A stretch of DNA of 40,670 nt from Phycisphaerales bacterium (GTDB lineage Bacteria > Planctomycetota > Phycisphaerae > UBA1845), in contig QZJT01000048.1 of assembly GCA_003597935.1 (NCBI GenBank), forward strand, positions 1 through 40,670. The letters are read 5' to 3'. The translations under genes and the position numbers were made by a program. Every line of letters starts with the position of its first letter. The stretch's first letter is position 1. The notes beneath the pieces were generated by a model. That model saw only the letters and a list, made by a program, of their open reading frames with translations. It searched no databases and was not told the origin of the DNA. Shown here in pieces: positions 16,172 to 23,674 of the stretch.

Positions 16172-16546
16172 ATGCTCCAGACGGCCGACGTTGGGATCCT
16201 GGGTGAGCGGGCCGCGCGGCAGTTTCTGCGGCGGCTGGGGTATCGGATTCTGGCGCGGAACCACCGGTCGTCTGCGGGCGAGATCGACCTGATTGCGATG
16301 GACGGCGACGTGGTCGTATTCGCCGAGGTCAAGACCCGCACCAGCCGCAGCGGGGCGGACCCGGAAGCCAACATCGCCGCCGGTCAGATCGGCCGCATCT
16401 CCCGAGCGGCACAACGGTTCCTGCTGTCCAGCGGGGCCGGCGACTGGCCCGCGCGGCTGGACGTGCTAACGGTCATGCTGGCGCCGGACGGCCCGCCAAA
16501 GGTCGAGCATTTCAAGAGCGCGTTTCCGCTCGGTGGTCGCCGATAA
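16172..16546 (+). CDS. yraN: YraN/UPF0102 family nuclease-fold protein
   Basis: A 124-residue UPF0102 protein. GILGERAARQFLRRLGYRILARN, GEIDLIAMDGD and VVFAEVKTR give the PD-(D/E)XK-like pattern of Holliday-junction-resolvase folds. The activity of the family is not well established. The ATG at 16172 is the conservative start; GTG codons at 16160 and 16163 or a TTG at 16139 would add 3-11 residues, and no ribosome-binding site decides. It lies 158 bp after rplS, a common neighbour in other bacteria. Confidence 0.88.
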   Translation: MLQTADVGILGERAARQFLRRLGYRILARNHRSSAGEIDLIAMDGDVVVFAEVKTRTSRSGADPEANIAAGQIGRISRAAQRFLLSSGAGDWPARLDVLTVMLAPDGPPKVEHFKSAFPLGGRR

Positions 16547-16729
16547 CGAAATGGGACCGGTCGTTGCCTTCGCCGAAAATGACAGGCGACTGGCACTCGG
16601 ACGGCGATCTTGCTGCTGCGACGATCTGCTCCTGGCGACAGTCACGGGACGTCCCACCCGAAGAACCTCCGGGCCACGCTCGGCTTGCGTGACATTCACG
16701 CAATCCTCCGCCGTGAACGAAAGTCCATG

Positions 16730-17494
16730 TCACTCGCCTCCGACCGCGCCTGGCCTCAACCCAAGGAAGACATCGTGCCCAGTGTCGCCATACGAGCTGT
16801 GATTGAAGGGCACAACCTGGGGATCGAAGCCGGCGGCAGCGATCAACTCAAGCCAGTCTGAGCGGGGGAATAGACCCATCACGTGTCTCTCGTGTGAGAT
16901 TCCGACTGCACCACTCGCGTCACGAAGCACATACACCATGTCCGTCAGGTACGTCTCGTCACTCGGCTGGCGTCTCCACCGCCACTCCAAGTAGCGCAGC
17001 GCTCGATTCTCCACATCGCTACCACCCGTCTCGGTTCCGGGCTTGAAGGTCTCCGACACGAAGTCTGGCTGGAACAGGGCCACTCCCCCCGGAGCGGTGT
17101 GCTCGAAGGCGGTGACGATGGCCCTCGTGAGATCGGCGCGCGACGCCATGTAGCTGATCGCATCGTGTACGAGGACGCCGTCAAAGGAATGGCCGAGTCG
17201 AATCGAGCGCATGTCCCCTTGAGCATGCTCGCACTCGGGATTGAGGCGACGACTTTGAGCGAGCATTGCGGGGGCGAGGTCGACGAGCGTGCAGGACAGC
17301 CTCGCCTTGAGGTGAAAGGCGTTGTGGCCGGCACCGCTGCCCAGGTCCAGTAGCGTCCGAGGCGCCCGCTTGCAGTGGGATTCAAGCAATCGCCAGTAGA
17401 AGTCGGCCGCCTCCGCGTAGTCGGCGACCGGAGTCAGCAGCGGATACCATTCCGCAAGATCGCGATAGAGACGAGGCACTTGTTCCGATTTCAC
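16730..17494 (-). CDS. Class I SAM-dependent methyltransferase
   Basis: A 254-residue methyltransferase with motif I LLDLGSGAGHNAFHL, an acidic post-I residue in CTLVDLAPAML, and FDGVLVHDAISYM as motif II/III. It starts VKSEQVPRLYRDLAEWYPLLTP, a style common to small-molecule methyltransferases. The substrate cannot be deduced. The GTG at 17494 has GGAG upstream. The gene is convergent with yraN and stands alone on its strand. Confidence 0.87.
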   Translation of the reverse strand: MKSEQVPRLYRDLAEWYPLLTPVADYAEAADFYWRLLESHCKRAPRTLLDLGSGAGHNAFHLKARLSCTLVDLAPAMLAQSRRLNPECEHAQGDMRSIRLGHSFDGVLVHDAISYMASRADLTRAIVTAFEHTAPGGVALFQPDFVSETFKPGTETGGSDVENRALRYLEWRWRRQPSDETYLTDMVYVLRDASGAVGISHERHVMGLFPRSDWLELIAAAGFDPQVVPFNHSSYGDTGHDVFLGLRPGAVGGE

Positions 17495-17952
17495 GGATTC
17501 GGTTCTCCTTCCAGGGAACCTCGCGAAATCTCTCCAGGGCGGGCATGGCTATGGGCGGTGTGGTCGGGGATGCCTCCCCGGGCGTGTCCGCCGCCCATGT
17601 CGTCGCACCGTTGCGGGCTCAGCGGGCGCTTCTCTGGGTTGTCTCCGGATTCGTCCGGCGAGACTGCTCGCGCGTACGCCAACGGCTGACGGAGAAGCGC
17701 GCCGCCGTGACAATCGGCTCTACGAATGTGTCGGCAATAGTGGACCATTCGACGAGCGGGCGCAGGACGGGGGAGGCAGGCTTGCTGCTCTGGAGCACGC
17801 TGGTTCTCCATCGGCACCGCCTCAGGATCCGGTGACACCCACTCGTCTGCCGGCGGGAAGCGATCCAGTAAGACCCCTGCACGCGGCCAGCGTACTCGAC
17901 CAGGCCCTTTTCCTGCAAGCCGTGAAGTGCTGTCATCATTCACGCCGGGGTC
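17495..17952. other. Intergenic stretch with a possible winged-helix remnant
   Basis: No convincing gene is present. On the minus strand from 17939, a frame begins MMTALHGLQEKGLVEYAGRV and continues QGSYWIASRR. This resembles the last helix and wing of a winged-helix regulator, then becomes Arg/Ser-rich and unlike any family. It may be a broken regulator gene. The rest looks noncoding. Confidence 0.35.
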
Positions 17953-18031
17953 CATCGGTTGAGAATCGGTGCTACACTCAGAGCCCGCGCATTCATGCGG
18001 GGGGCCACCGGCTGGAAGCCGGCGCGACACT
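17953..18031. repeat. Composite of three intergenic palindromes
   Basis: CATCGGTTGAGAATCGGTGC is followed by AGAGCCCGCGCATTCATGCG and then CCGGCTGGAAGCCGGCGCGA. The same three elements occur in the same order at 23416-23504, so this is a copied composite. It ends about 25 bp before tatD and should form part of its leader. Confidence 0.7.
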
Positions 18032-18055
18032 GCAGCCGCATCGGAAAGTGCGAAC

Positions 18056-18865
18056 ATGACGCTGATTGACTCACACGCCCACCTGACGGACGAATCCCTT
18101 GTCGGACAGCTCGACGAGGTGATGGCCCGCTGCGCTGAGGCGGGCGTCGAGCACGTCATCACCGTCTGCACCGATGGCGCGGACATCGACCAGGGACTGG
18201 CGGTAGCGCAGCGCTTTCCCGGGCGGGTGTCGGTGTGCGCGGGGCTGCACCCGCATCACGCCGACGGCGTGACGCCCGCCGATCTGGAAACGCTGCGGCG
18301 TCATCTCGACTTCGGCCGCGTCGTGGCCGTCGGCGAGATGGGGCTGGACTATCACTACGACTTCGCCGACCCCGGCCGACAGCGCGACGTGTTCGCGTCA
18401 CAGCTTCAGATCGCCGCCGGCTTCGACCTGCCGGTGGTGATCCACTGCCGCGAGGCGCTGGCCGACTGTGTCCCCGTGCTGCTGGACGGTGGGATGGCCG
18501 GCCGGCGGGTCGTGTTTCACTGCTTTACCGGGACGGCGGAGGAGGCGGCCCAGGTGGCCGAGCACGGCTGGCGGATATCGTTCACGGGGGTGGTGACGTT
18601 CAAGTCGTCGGGCGCGCTTCAGGAGATCGCCCGAACGTATCCGGCGGACCGGCTCATGGTCGAGACGGATTCGCCGTATCTTTCACCGGTCCCGGTCCGC
18701 GGCCGGCGCCCCAACGAACCGGCCCACGTGGCCCACGTCGCCCGGTTCCTGGCGGAGCTGCGCGGCGTCGAGTATGAGTCGTTGTGTAGGGACACGTGGG
18801 AGAACACCCGCGAGTTCTTCCGACTGCCCGGCTCCGAGACGAGGTGCGAGCCGGCGAAGGGATAG
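18056..18865 (+). CDS. tatD: TatD family metal-dependent DNase/hydrolase
   Basis: A 269-residue TIM-barrel hydrolase. The metal ligands are visible: DSHAHL, GEMGLDYHYD (Glu), VIHCREA, FHCFTG and ETDSPYL. TatD proteins are 3'-5' exonucleases implicated in DNA repair and quality control. The ATG at 18056 begins MTLIDSHAHL, the family-typical start. It is followed 34 bp later by an alpha/beta hydrolase. A second, distant TatD-like protein at 36999 belongs to another subfamily. Confidence 0.94.
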   Translation: MTLIDSHAHLTDESLVGQLDEVMARCAEAGVEHVITVCTDGADIDQGLAVAQRFPGRVSVCAGLHPHHADGVTPADLETLRRHLDFGRVVAVGEMGLDYHYDFADPGRQRDVFASQLQIAAGFDLPVVIHCREALADCVPVLLDGGMAGRRVVFHCFTGTAEEAAQVAEHGWRISFTGVVTFKSSGALQEIARTYPADRLMVETDSPYLSPVPVRGRRPNEPAHVAHVARFLAELRGVEYESLCRDTWENTREFFRLPGSETRCEPAKG

Positions 18866-18899
18866 AAGCGTCCGGGCGGGATTGAGAGGATGGGCTGGC

Positions 18900-19778
18900 G
18901 TGGACGCGAAAGAGATGGAAGCCAGACCCTCGCCGCCGGGAAGGAGGCGCCGCGTGATCCGACTGCTCCTCATCATCCCGGCGACATACGTGGCGGTATG
19001 TCTATTCGTTTACCTGTTCCAGGCGCGAATGATCTACTTTCCGTCGCGCAAACTCGATCTTGCGCCGTCGGACCTCGGACTGGCCTATCAGGACGTCACG
19101 TTGAAGACGTCGGACGGTTTGGCACTGGGGGCGTGGTACGTGCCGGCGGCGGACGCCATCGGCAGCGCGCTGTTCTGTCATGGCAACGCCGGCAACGTCA
19201 GTGACCTGCTGCCGGACATTCAGCTTTTGCACCGCATGGGGCTGAACGTGCTGGTCGTCGATTATCGCGGCTTCGGCCGCAGCGAGGGCCGTCCGGGCGA
19301 GGTGGGCACGTATCTTGACGCCGAGGCGGCCTGGCAGCACCTGACCTCGGAGCGGGGCGAGCCCGCGCAGCGCATCGTCGTCATGGGGCGATCGCTGGGG
19401 GGGGCGGTGGCGATCGAAGTGGCGTCTCGGCACGCGCCGGCCGCGCTGATGGTCGAGTCCACGTTCACGCAGTTGGCGGACGTGGGCCGCGTACACTATC
19501 CGCTGCTGCCCGTGGGTTTGCTGTGCCGGCACCGGTACGCCAGCGTGGCGCGCGTGGGAGGGATCACCTGTCCGAAGCTGTTCTTGCACGGCAGCGAGGA
19601 CTCGCTGATCCCGATCTCGCTCGGCCGGGCGCTCTATGATGCGGCCGCGGCGCCGCGGGAGTTCATCGAGACGCCGGGCGACCACGGCACGGCCGGGTTC
19701 AGCTTTTCCGACCAGACCGTGCGCCAAGCCGAGGCGTTCATCCGCAAAGCGCTGGCGGCCGGGTCCGATGTGCCCTAA
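18900..19778 (+). CDS. Membrane-anchored alpha/beta hydrolase (BEM46/ABHD13-like)
   Basis: About 292 residues. An N-terminal membrane anchor VIRLLLIIPATYVAVCLFVYL is followed by an alpha/beta hydrolase. The oxyanion motif is FCHGNAGN, the nucleophile elbow GRSLGG, and the probable acid and base lie in HGSEDSLIP and GDHG. Such proteins are serine esterases or peptidases of unknown substrate. The GTG at 18900 has GAGAGG at a good distance; the ATG at 18915 is an alternative with a weak site. It probably shares a transcript with tatD. Confidence 0.85.
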   Translation: MDAKEMEARPSPPGRRRRVIRLLLIIPATYVAVCLFVYLFQARMIYFPSRKLDLAPSDLGLAYQDVTLKTSDGLALGAWYVPAADAIGSALFCHGNAGNVSDLLPDIQLLHRMGLNVLVVDYRGFGRSEGRPGEVGTYLDAEAAWQHLTSERGEPAQRIVVMGRSLGGAVAIEVASRHAPAALMVESTFTQLADVGRVHYPLLPVGLLCRHRYASVARVGGITCPKLFLHGSEDSLIPISLGRALYDAAAAPREFIETPGDHGTAGFSFSDQTVRQAEAFIRKALAAGSDVP

Positions 19779-19881
19779 GCTGGCGTCCTGAGTGCCGCGC
19801 AGGCGCCACAGCCTCGCCGCCGGCAGCGGGTCTGCGGCGGAGCGGTGTCTCTCCGACGGCACGAGCACCTCGTGCAGGCGG

Positions 19882-20250
19882 ATGCGGCCCATGTACACGG
19901 TCTGCGTCGAAGCCCGGTTTTCTGCCACGCACCGCGTGCGCCTTCCCGGCGGCGAGTTGGAGCCGCTCCACGGCCACGATTGGCGAGTGCGTGCCTGGTT
20001 CTCTCGCCCTGAGCTGGACGACTTCGGCATGGTGGTCGACTTCGAGTGTGCCCGGGCAGTGTTGGAGGGCATCGCCCGCGGCTGGCACCACCGCAATCTG
20101 AACGAAGAGCGGTTGTTCGACGATGTGGAGCCGACGGCCGAGCGGGTCGCCCGGGTCGTGTTCGAGATGCTCGTGTCCAACGGCCTGGACGGCGTGCGCC
20201 GCGTCGAAATCACGGAAGCGCCGGGGTGCGTGGCGGCCTACGAGCGGTAA
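19882..20250 (+). CDS. PTPS/QueD-like protein lacking the catalytic Cys
   Basis: A 122-residue 6-pyruvoyl-tetrahydropterin-synthase-fold protein. Zinc ligands are His17 (FSATHR) and His30/His32 (LHGH), and VEITEAPGCVAAYE gives the conserved Glu near the C-terminus. The CxxxHGH motif of QueD and PTPS is LEPLHGH here, so Leu26 occupies the catalytic Cys position, flanked by Glu25 and Glu27. Canonical 6-carboxytetrahydropterin synthase activity is therefore doubtful. Starts at 19882 or 19891 are both possible. No other queuosine or pterin gene is in the window. Confidence 0.82.
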   Translation: MRPMYTVCVEARFSATHRVRLPGGELEPLHGHDWRVRAWFSRPELDDFGMVVDFECARAVLEGIARGWHHRNLNEERLFDDVEPTAERVARVVFEMLVSNGLDGVRRVEITEAPGCVAAYER

Positions 20251-20316
20251 CCGGCGCCCACGCGCAGGCGCCGAACGCGGGCTGCGCGTGACCATCCATC
20301 CAAGAGGGAGTCTGCC

Positions 20317-21624
20317 ATGAACGTGTTGCTGTGTCTGACGCTCATTGTGTCGCCCGCTCTCCACTCGGCCGTGCAGGAAGACCAGCGGAAGGCAGACCGG
20401 GCGAAGGCGCTGATGGACCTGCTGGCGGCCGGGAAGTTCGACGCCTTCTGCGCCGAGGGCGACGAGACGATGAAGGCGGGGTTCCAGCCCGCGGCCGCGG
20501 CCCAGTTGTGGGCCAACTTGAAGGCGCAGCTCGGAGATTTCAAGGCCGTGGAAGGCGCCCAGGCCGCGCCGACCGGCGGACACGTTTCGGTGACCCTCAC
20601 CTGCCGGTTCACTCAGGGAACACTGAAGCTGCGGTTCGTTCTCGATGACAACGATCGGCTCGCCGGGCTGTGGGTGGACGCCCTGGACCGGGACGTCTCC
20701 TACGAAGCCCCCTCCTATGTCGATCGTGCCGCGTTTGAGGAAGTCGACGTCACGGTCGATGCCGGCTCGTTCCCGCTGGAGGGGACGCTGAGCGTCCCGA
20801 AGGCGGCGGGGCGGCGCCCGTGCGTCGTGCTCGTTCACGGTTCGGGGCCGCACGATCAGGATGAGACGGTCATGGCCAACAAGCCGTTCCGCGACCTGGC
20901 ATGGGGGCTGGCGTCGCGCGGGGTGGCGGTGCTGCGGTATGAGAAGCGGACGAAGAAGTATCCGCGCGGGATCGCCGCCGACCAGATCACGCTCGACTGG
21001 GAGACGATCGACGACGCCCTGGCGGCGGCGAAACTGGCCCGCACCCGGCCGCAGGTCGATCCCAAGCGCGTGTTCGTGGCCGGGCACAGCCTGGGCGGCT
21101 TCGCGGGGCCGGAGATCGCCCGGCGCGATCCGCAGCTCGCCGGACTGATCATCATTGCCGGCACGGTCCGGCCGATCCTGGACGTAGTCACCGATCAACT
21201 GAACTACCTCGCGGCCGCCGACGGGACGGTGTCGCCGCAGGAACGGGCGGAGCTGAACAAAAACCTCGACCAGATCGCGAAGATCCGGGCGCGCGAGGCG
21301 GAATCGTTGAAGGCGAACTTCCTGGGTGCGCCCGGCAGCTATTGGCTGCGGCTCAACGACGTGGACTCGGCCGCCGTGGCGGCGACGCTCGAGCTTCCCA
21401 TCCTCATCGTCCAGGGCGGCCGGGACTACCAGGCGTCGATGAAGGACTTCGAGGTGTGGAAGCAACGGTTGGCGGGCCGAAAGAACGTCACGTTCGCGCT
21501 CTTCGAGAAGCTCAACCACCTGATGATCGCAGGCGAAGGCCCGTCGGCGCCGGCGGAATACGGCGTAGCGGGTCACGTGGACGAGGCGCTGATCGAGCGG
21601 ATGGCGGAGTGGATTCGGAAGTAG
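20317..21624 (+). CDS. Secreted alpha/beta hydrolase with N-terminal DUF3887-like domain
   Basis: A 435-residue exported protein. A signal peptide (MNVLLCLTLIVSPALHSA) precedes a DUF3887-like helical/sheet domain (about 25-125) and a catalytic alpha/beta hydrolase domain. The oxyanion region is VLVHGSGPHDQDET, the nucleophile elbow AGHSLGGF, and later QGGRDYQ and KLNHLM carry the likely Asp and His. Proteins of this build are peptidase- or esterase-like with unknown substrates. The ATG follows AGGGAG by nine bases. It is 66 bp downstream of the PTPS-like gene on the same strand. Confidence 0.88.
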   Translation: MNVLLCLTLIVSPALHSAVQEDQRKADRAKALMDLLAAGKFDAFCAEGDETMKAGFQPAAAAQLWANLKAQLGDFKAVEGAQAAPTGGHVSVTLTCRFTQGTLKLRFVLDDNDRLAGLWVDALDRDVSYEAPSYVDRAAFEEVDVTVDAGSFPLEGTLSVPKAAGRRPCVVLVHGSGPHDQDETVMANKPFRDLAWGLASRGVAVLRYEKRTKKYPRGIAADQITLDWETIDDALAAAKLARTRPQVDPKRVFVAGHSLGGFAGPEIARRDPQLAGLIIIAGTVRPILDVVTDQLNYLAAADGTVSPQERAELNKNLDQIAKIRAREAESLKANFLGAPGSYWLRLNDVDSAAVAATLELPILIVQGGRDYQASMKDFEVWKQRLAGRKNVTFALFEKLNHLMIAGEGPSAPAEYGVAGHVDEALIERMAEWIRK

Positions 21625-21900
21625 TGCCGGCGTCACGGCGCACGGCATCGCAGCATCGCCCGCCGGCAACTGCGTACCGAGTTGAAACCGCCCATCACAC
21701 GCCGTCGGAACTCCCGGCATGAATGCCGGGGCTCGGAGGAGCGCCCGCGCGCCGTCACCGCCTGGGGGGATGGATCGCCCCCGCCCGCCATGAATGGCGG
21801 GGCTCTGAACCCCTCCGGCGCTTCGTCGCCCCGTCGCTCTTTTGCCTCCGTGCGTCCCTGCCTCGGTGCGCCCGTGCGTCCTCCCGTCCGTTGCTTCCGG
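21625..21900. repeat. Intergenic region with GCATGAATGC-type palindromes
   Basis: Between two convergent genes. It carries two inverse copies of the third repeat family: CCCGGCATGAATGCCGGGGC at about 21713-21732 and CCCGCCATGAATGGCGGGGC near 21783-21802. Each is a near-perfect dyad able to form a hairpin. They may act as two-way transcription ends. A T/C-rich, low-complexity stretch follows. No gene is seen. Confidence 0.6.
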
Positions 21901-23277
21901 CTACGTGATGCCATACTCGCGCAGCCTTCGATACAGCGTGCGCGTGCCGATCTTGAGCACCTTGGCCGCCCGTTCGCGGTTGCCGCCGCACATGCGGAGG
22001 GTGTTCATGATGTGCAGCCGCTCGACGTCGGCCATGCTCAGCCCCGCCCAGTTCAACGGGCCGACGGCGACAATCTCGCGCGAGCCGCCGACGGCGTCCG
22101 GCAGGTCGGCCACGTCGAGCCGCGAGTTTTCCGTTTCGAAGCACATCCGCTCGACGATGTTGCGCAGCTCACGCACGTTGCCGGGCCAATCGTAGTTGAC
22201 CAGCCGCCGCAGCGCGTCGGGCGTGATCCCCTCGATGTGCAGGCCGTTCTCACGATTGGCGGCCTCGATGAAGCGCGTCACCAGTACGGGGATGTCCTCC
22301 CGGCGGTCGCGCAGCGGCGGGATGCGGATGGCGCCCTGGGCGTGCAGCCGATAGAAGAGGTCGTCGCGGAACTTCCCTTCTTTGACCAGCTCGTTGAGGT
22401 CGCGGTTGGTGGCGGCGATGAAGCGCACGTCCAGATAGACCAGCTCGTTGCTGCCGACCGGGATCACCTCGCCGTTCTCCAGCGTGCGCAGGAGCTTGGC
22501 CTGCATGGCGGGGGGCATGTCGCCGATCTCATCGAGGAAGATCGTGCCCCCGTCGGCGGCGTGCAGCAGGCCCTTGCGGTCGGCCACCGCTCCGGTGAAG
22601 GCGCCTTTCACGTGGCCGAACAGTTCGCTTTCGATGAGCGTCTCGCTGACGGCGGCGCAGTTGAACGGCTTGAACGGCCTGCCCGCCCGCGGCGAGCGGT
22701 TGTGGATGAACTGGGCGAGCAGCTCCTTGCCGGTGCCGGTTTCGCCAGCGATCAGCACCGTGCTCTTGCTGCGGGCGAGTTTGGCCGCCCGTTTGACTTC
22801 GCGCTCCAGCCGCTCGCTGATGCCGATGATGCCGTCGTAATCGTAGCCCTTCTCGACCTGCTCGCGCATCGCCCGCGAGGCCCGGGTCGCGGTGGCCCGC
22901 AGCGCGGCCAGGCGGATCTTCTCCCTGGCCACGGCCGGATCGACCGGCCGCAGCAGGTAGTTGCTCAAGCGGGCGTGGGCCGACTCTGCCAGGGCACTTC
23001 TGACCTGCGGCTCGTCCTCTTCGTCGACCAGCAGCAGGATTTCGCAGTCGGGCGCCGCCGCCGCGATCTGCCGCAGCACGGCGTCGCCGTCCACGTCGCC
23101 GTTGAGCCGCCACGGCGCCAGCACCACGTCCGGCGGGCGGACCTTGGCGCTCTCGATGGCGCCGGCGGCGTCGGGCGCGACGTTGGCGGCATGACCGAGC
23201 CGCCGGACGGCCTCCGCGATCGCTCGACTGTCCTCCTCGGCGCTTTCGACGATCAGGACAAAGGCCGTCTGGCTCAT
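21901..23277 (-). CDS. NtrC-type sigma-54 activator with a degenerate receiver domain
   Basis: A 458-residue protein with a receiver-like domain (1-125), AAA+ domain (about 148-380) and Fis-type HTH (GNRERAAKVLKIGTRTLYRRL). Walker A GETGTGKE is at 178-185, the sigma-54 contact loop GAFTGA at 225-230, and Walker B LDEIGDM follows. The receiver lacks its key residues: the phosphoacceptor Asp is Pro55 (VVLAPWRL), the acidic pair is Glu11-Ser12, and the conserved Lys is Arg110. It should therefore not be activated by ordinary phosphorylation. No histidine kinase is adjacent. The ATG at 23277 lacks a strong ribosome-binding site. Confidence 0.92.
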   Translation of the reverse strand: MSQTAFVLIVESAEEDSRAIAEAVRRLGHAANVAPDAAGAIESAKVRPPDVVLAPWRLNGDVDGDAVLRQIAAAAPDCEILLLVDEEDEPQVRSALAESAHARLSNYLLRPVDPAVAREKIRLAALRATATRASRAMREQVEKGYDYDGIIGISERLEREVKRAAKLARSKSTVLIAGETGTGKELLAQFIHNRSPRAGRPFKPFNCAAVSETLIESELFGHVKGAFTGAVADRKGLLHAADGGTIFLDEIGDMPPAMQAKLLRTLENGEVIPVGSNELVYLDVRFIAATNRDLNELVKEGKFRDDLFYRLHAQGAIRIPPLRDRREDIPVLVTRFIEAANRENGLHIEGITPDALRRLVNYDWPGNVRELRNIVERMCFETENSRLDVADLPDAVGGSREIVAVGPLNWAGLSMADVERLHIMNTLRMCGGNRERAAKVLKIGTRTLYRRLREYGIT

Positions 23278-23674
23278 GGCTTCAACCCGCCGAACGCATC
23301 TGCGATGAGCCCGCAGCGATACCTCGCAACGTGACCGGCGGCGCCGGGGCGGATCGCCTCCCCGCGCCGCCGCCGATGAAACGATTGTAGTCACCGCCCC
23401 GCGCGCGGCACCCGACACCGGTTGAAAACCGGCGCCACTTTCAGAGCCCCGGCATTCATGCCGGGCGGTCTGCGGAAGTCGCCGGCTGGGAGCTGGCGCC
23501 ACACACACCGGTTGAAAACCGGTGCCACACCGGATCACCGGTTGAAAACCGGTGCCACACGAAAACCGGCACCACACCGGATCACCGGTTGAAAACCGGT
23601 GCCACACGAAAATCGGCGCCACACCGGATCACCGTCTGAAAACCGGTGCCACACGAAAACCGGCGCCACACAGG
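23278..23674. repeat. Array of CACCGGTTGAAAACCGGTGCCAC repeats
   Basis: The spacer between pnp and the sigma-54 activator is largely repeats. Full 23-bp units start at 23416, 23506, 23536, 23583 and 23630. Partial GAAAACCGGCRCCACAC units fall between them, and an interposed GAGCCCCGGCATTCATGCCG sits at 23445-23464. The spacing is irregular and the spacers are mostly repeat-derived (CACCGGAT), so it is not a CRISPR array. Being downstream of pnp, it would be transcribed and each unit could form a hairpin. Confidence 0.8.

Noticed and set aside
23416..23670. Repeated 23-bp units suggesting a CRISPR array
   Set aside because: Spacing is irregular, the spacers are repeat-derived and not unique, and no cas gene is nearby. 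It is a palindromic intergenic repeat cluster.
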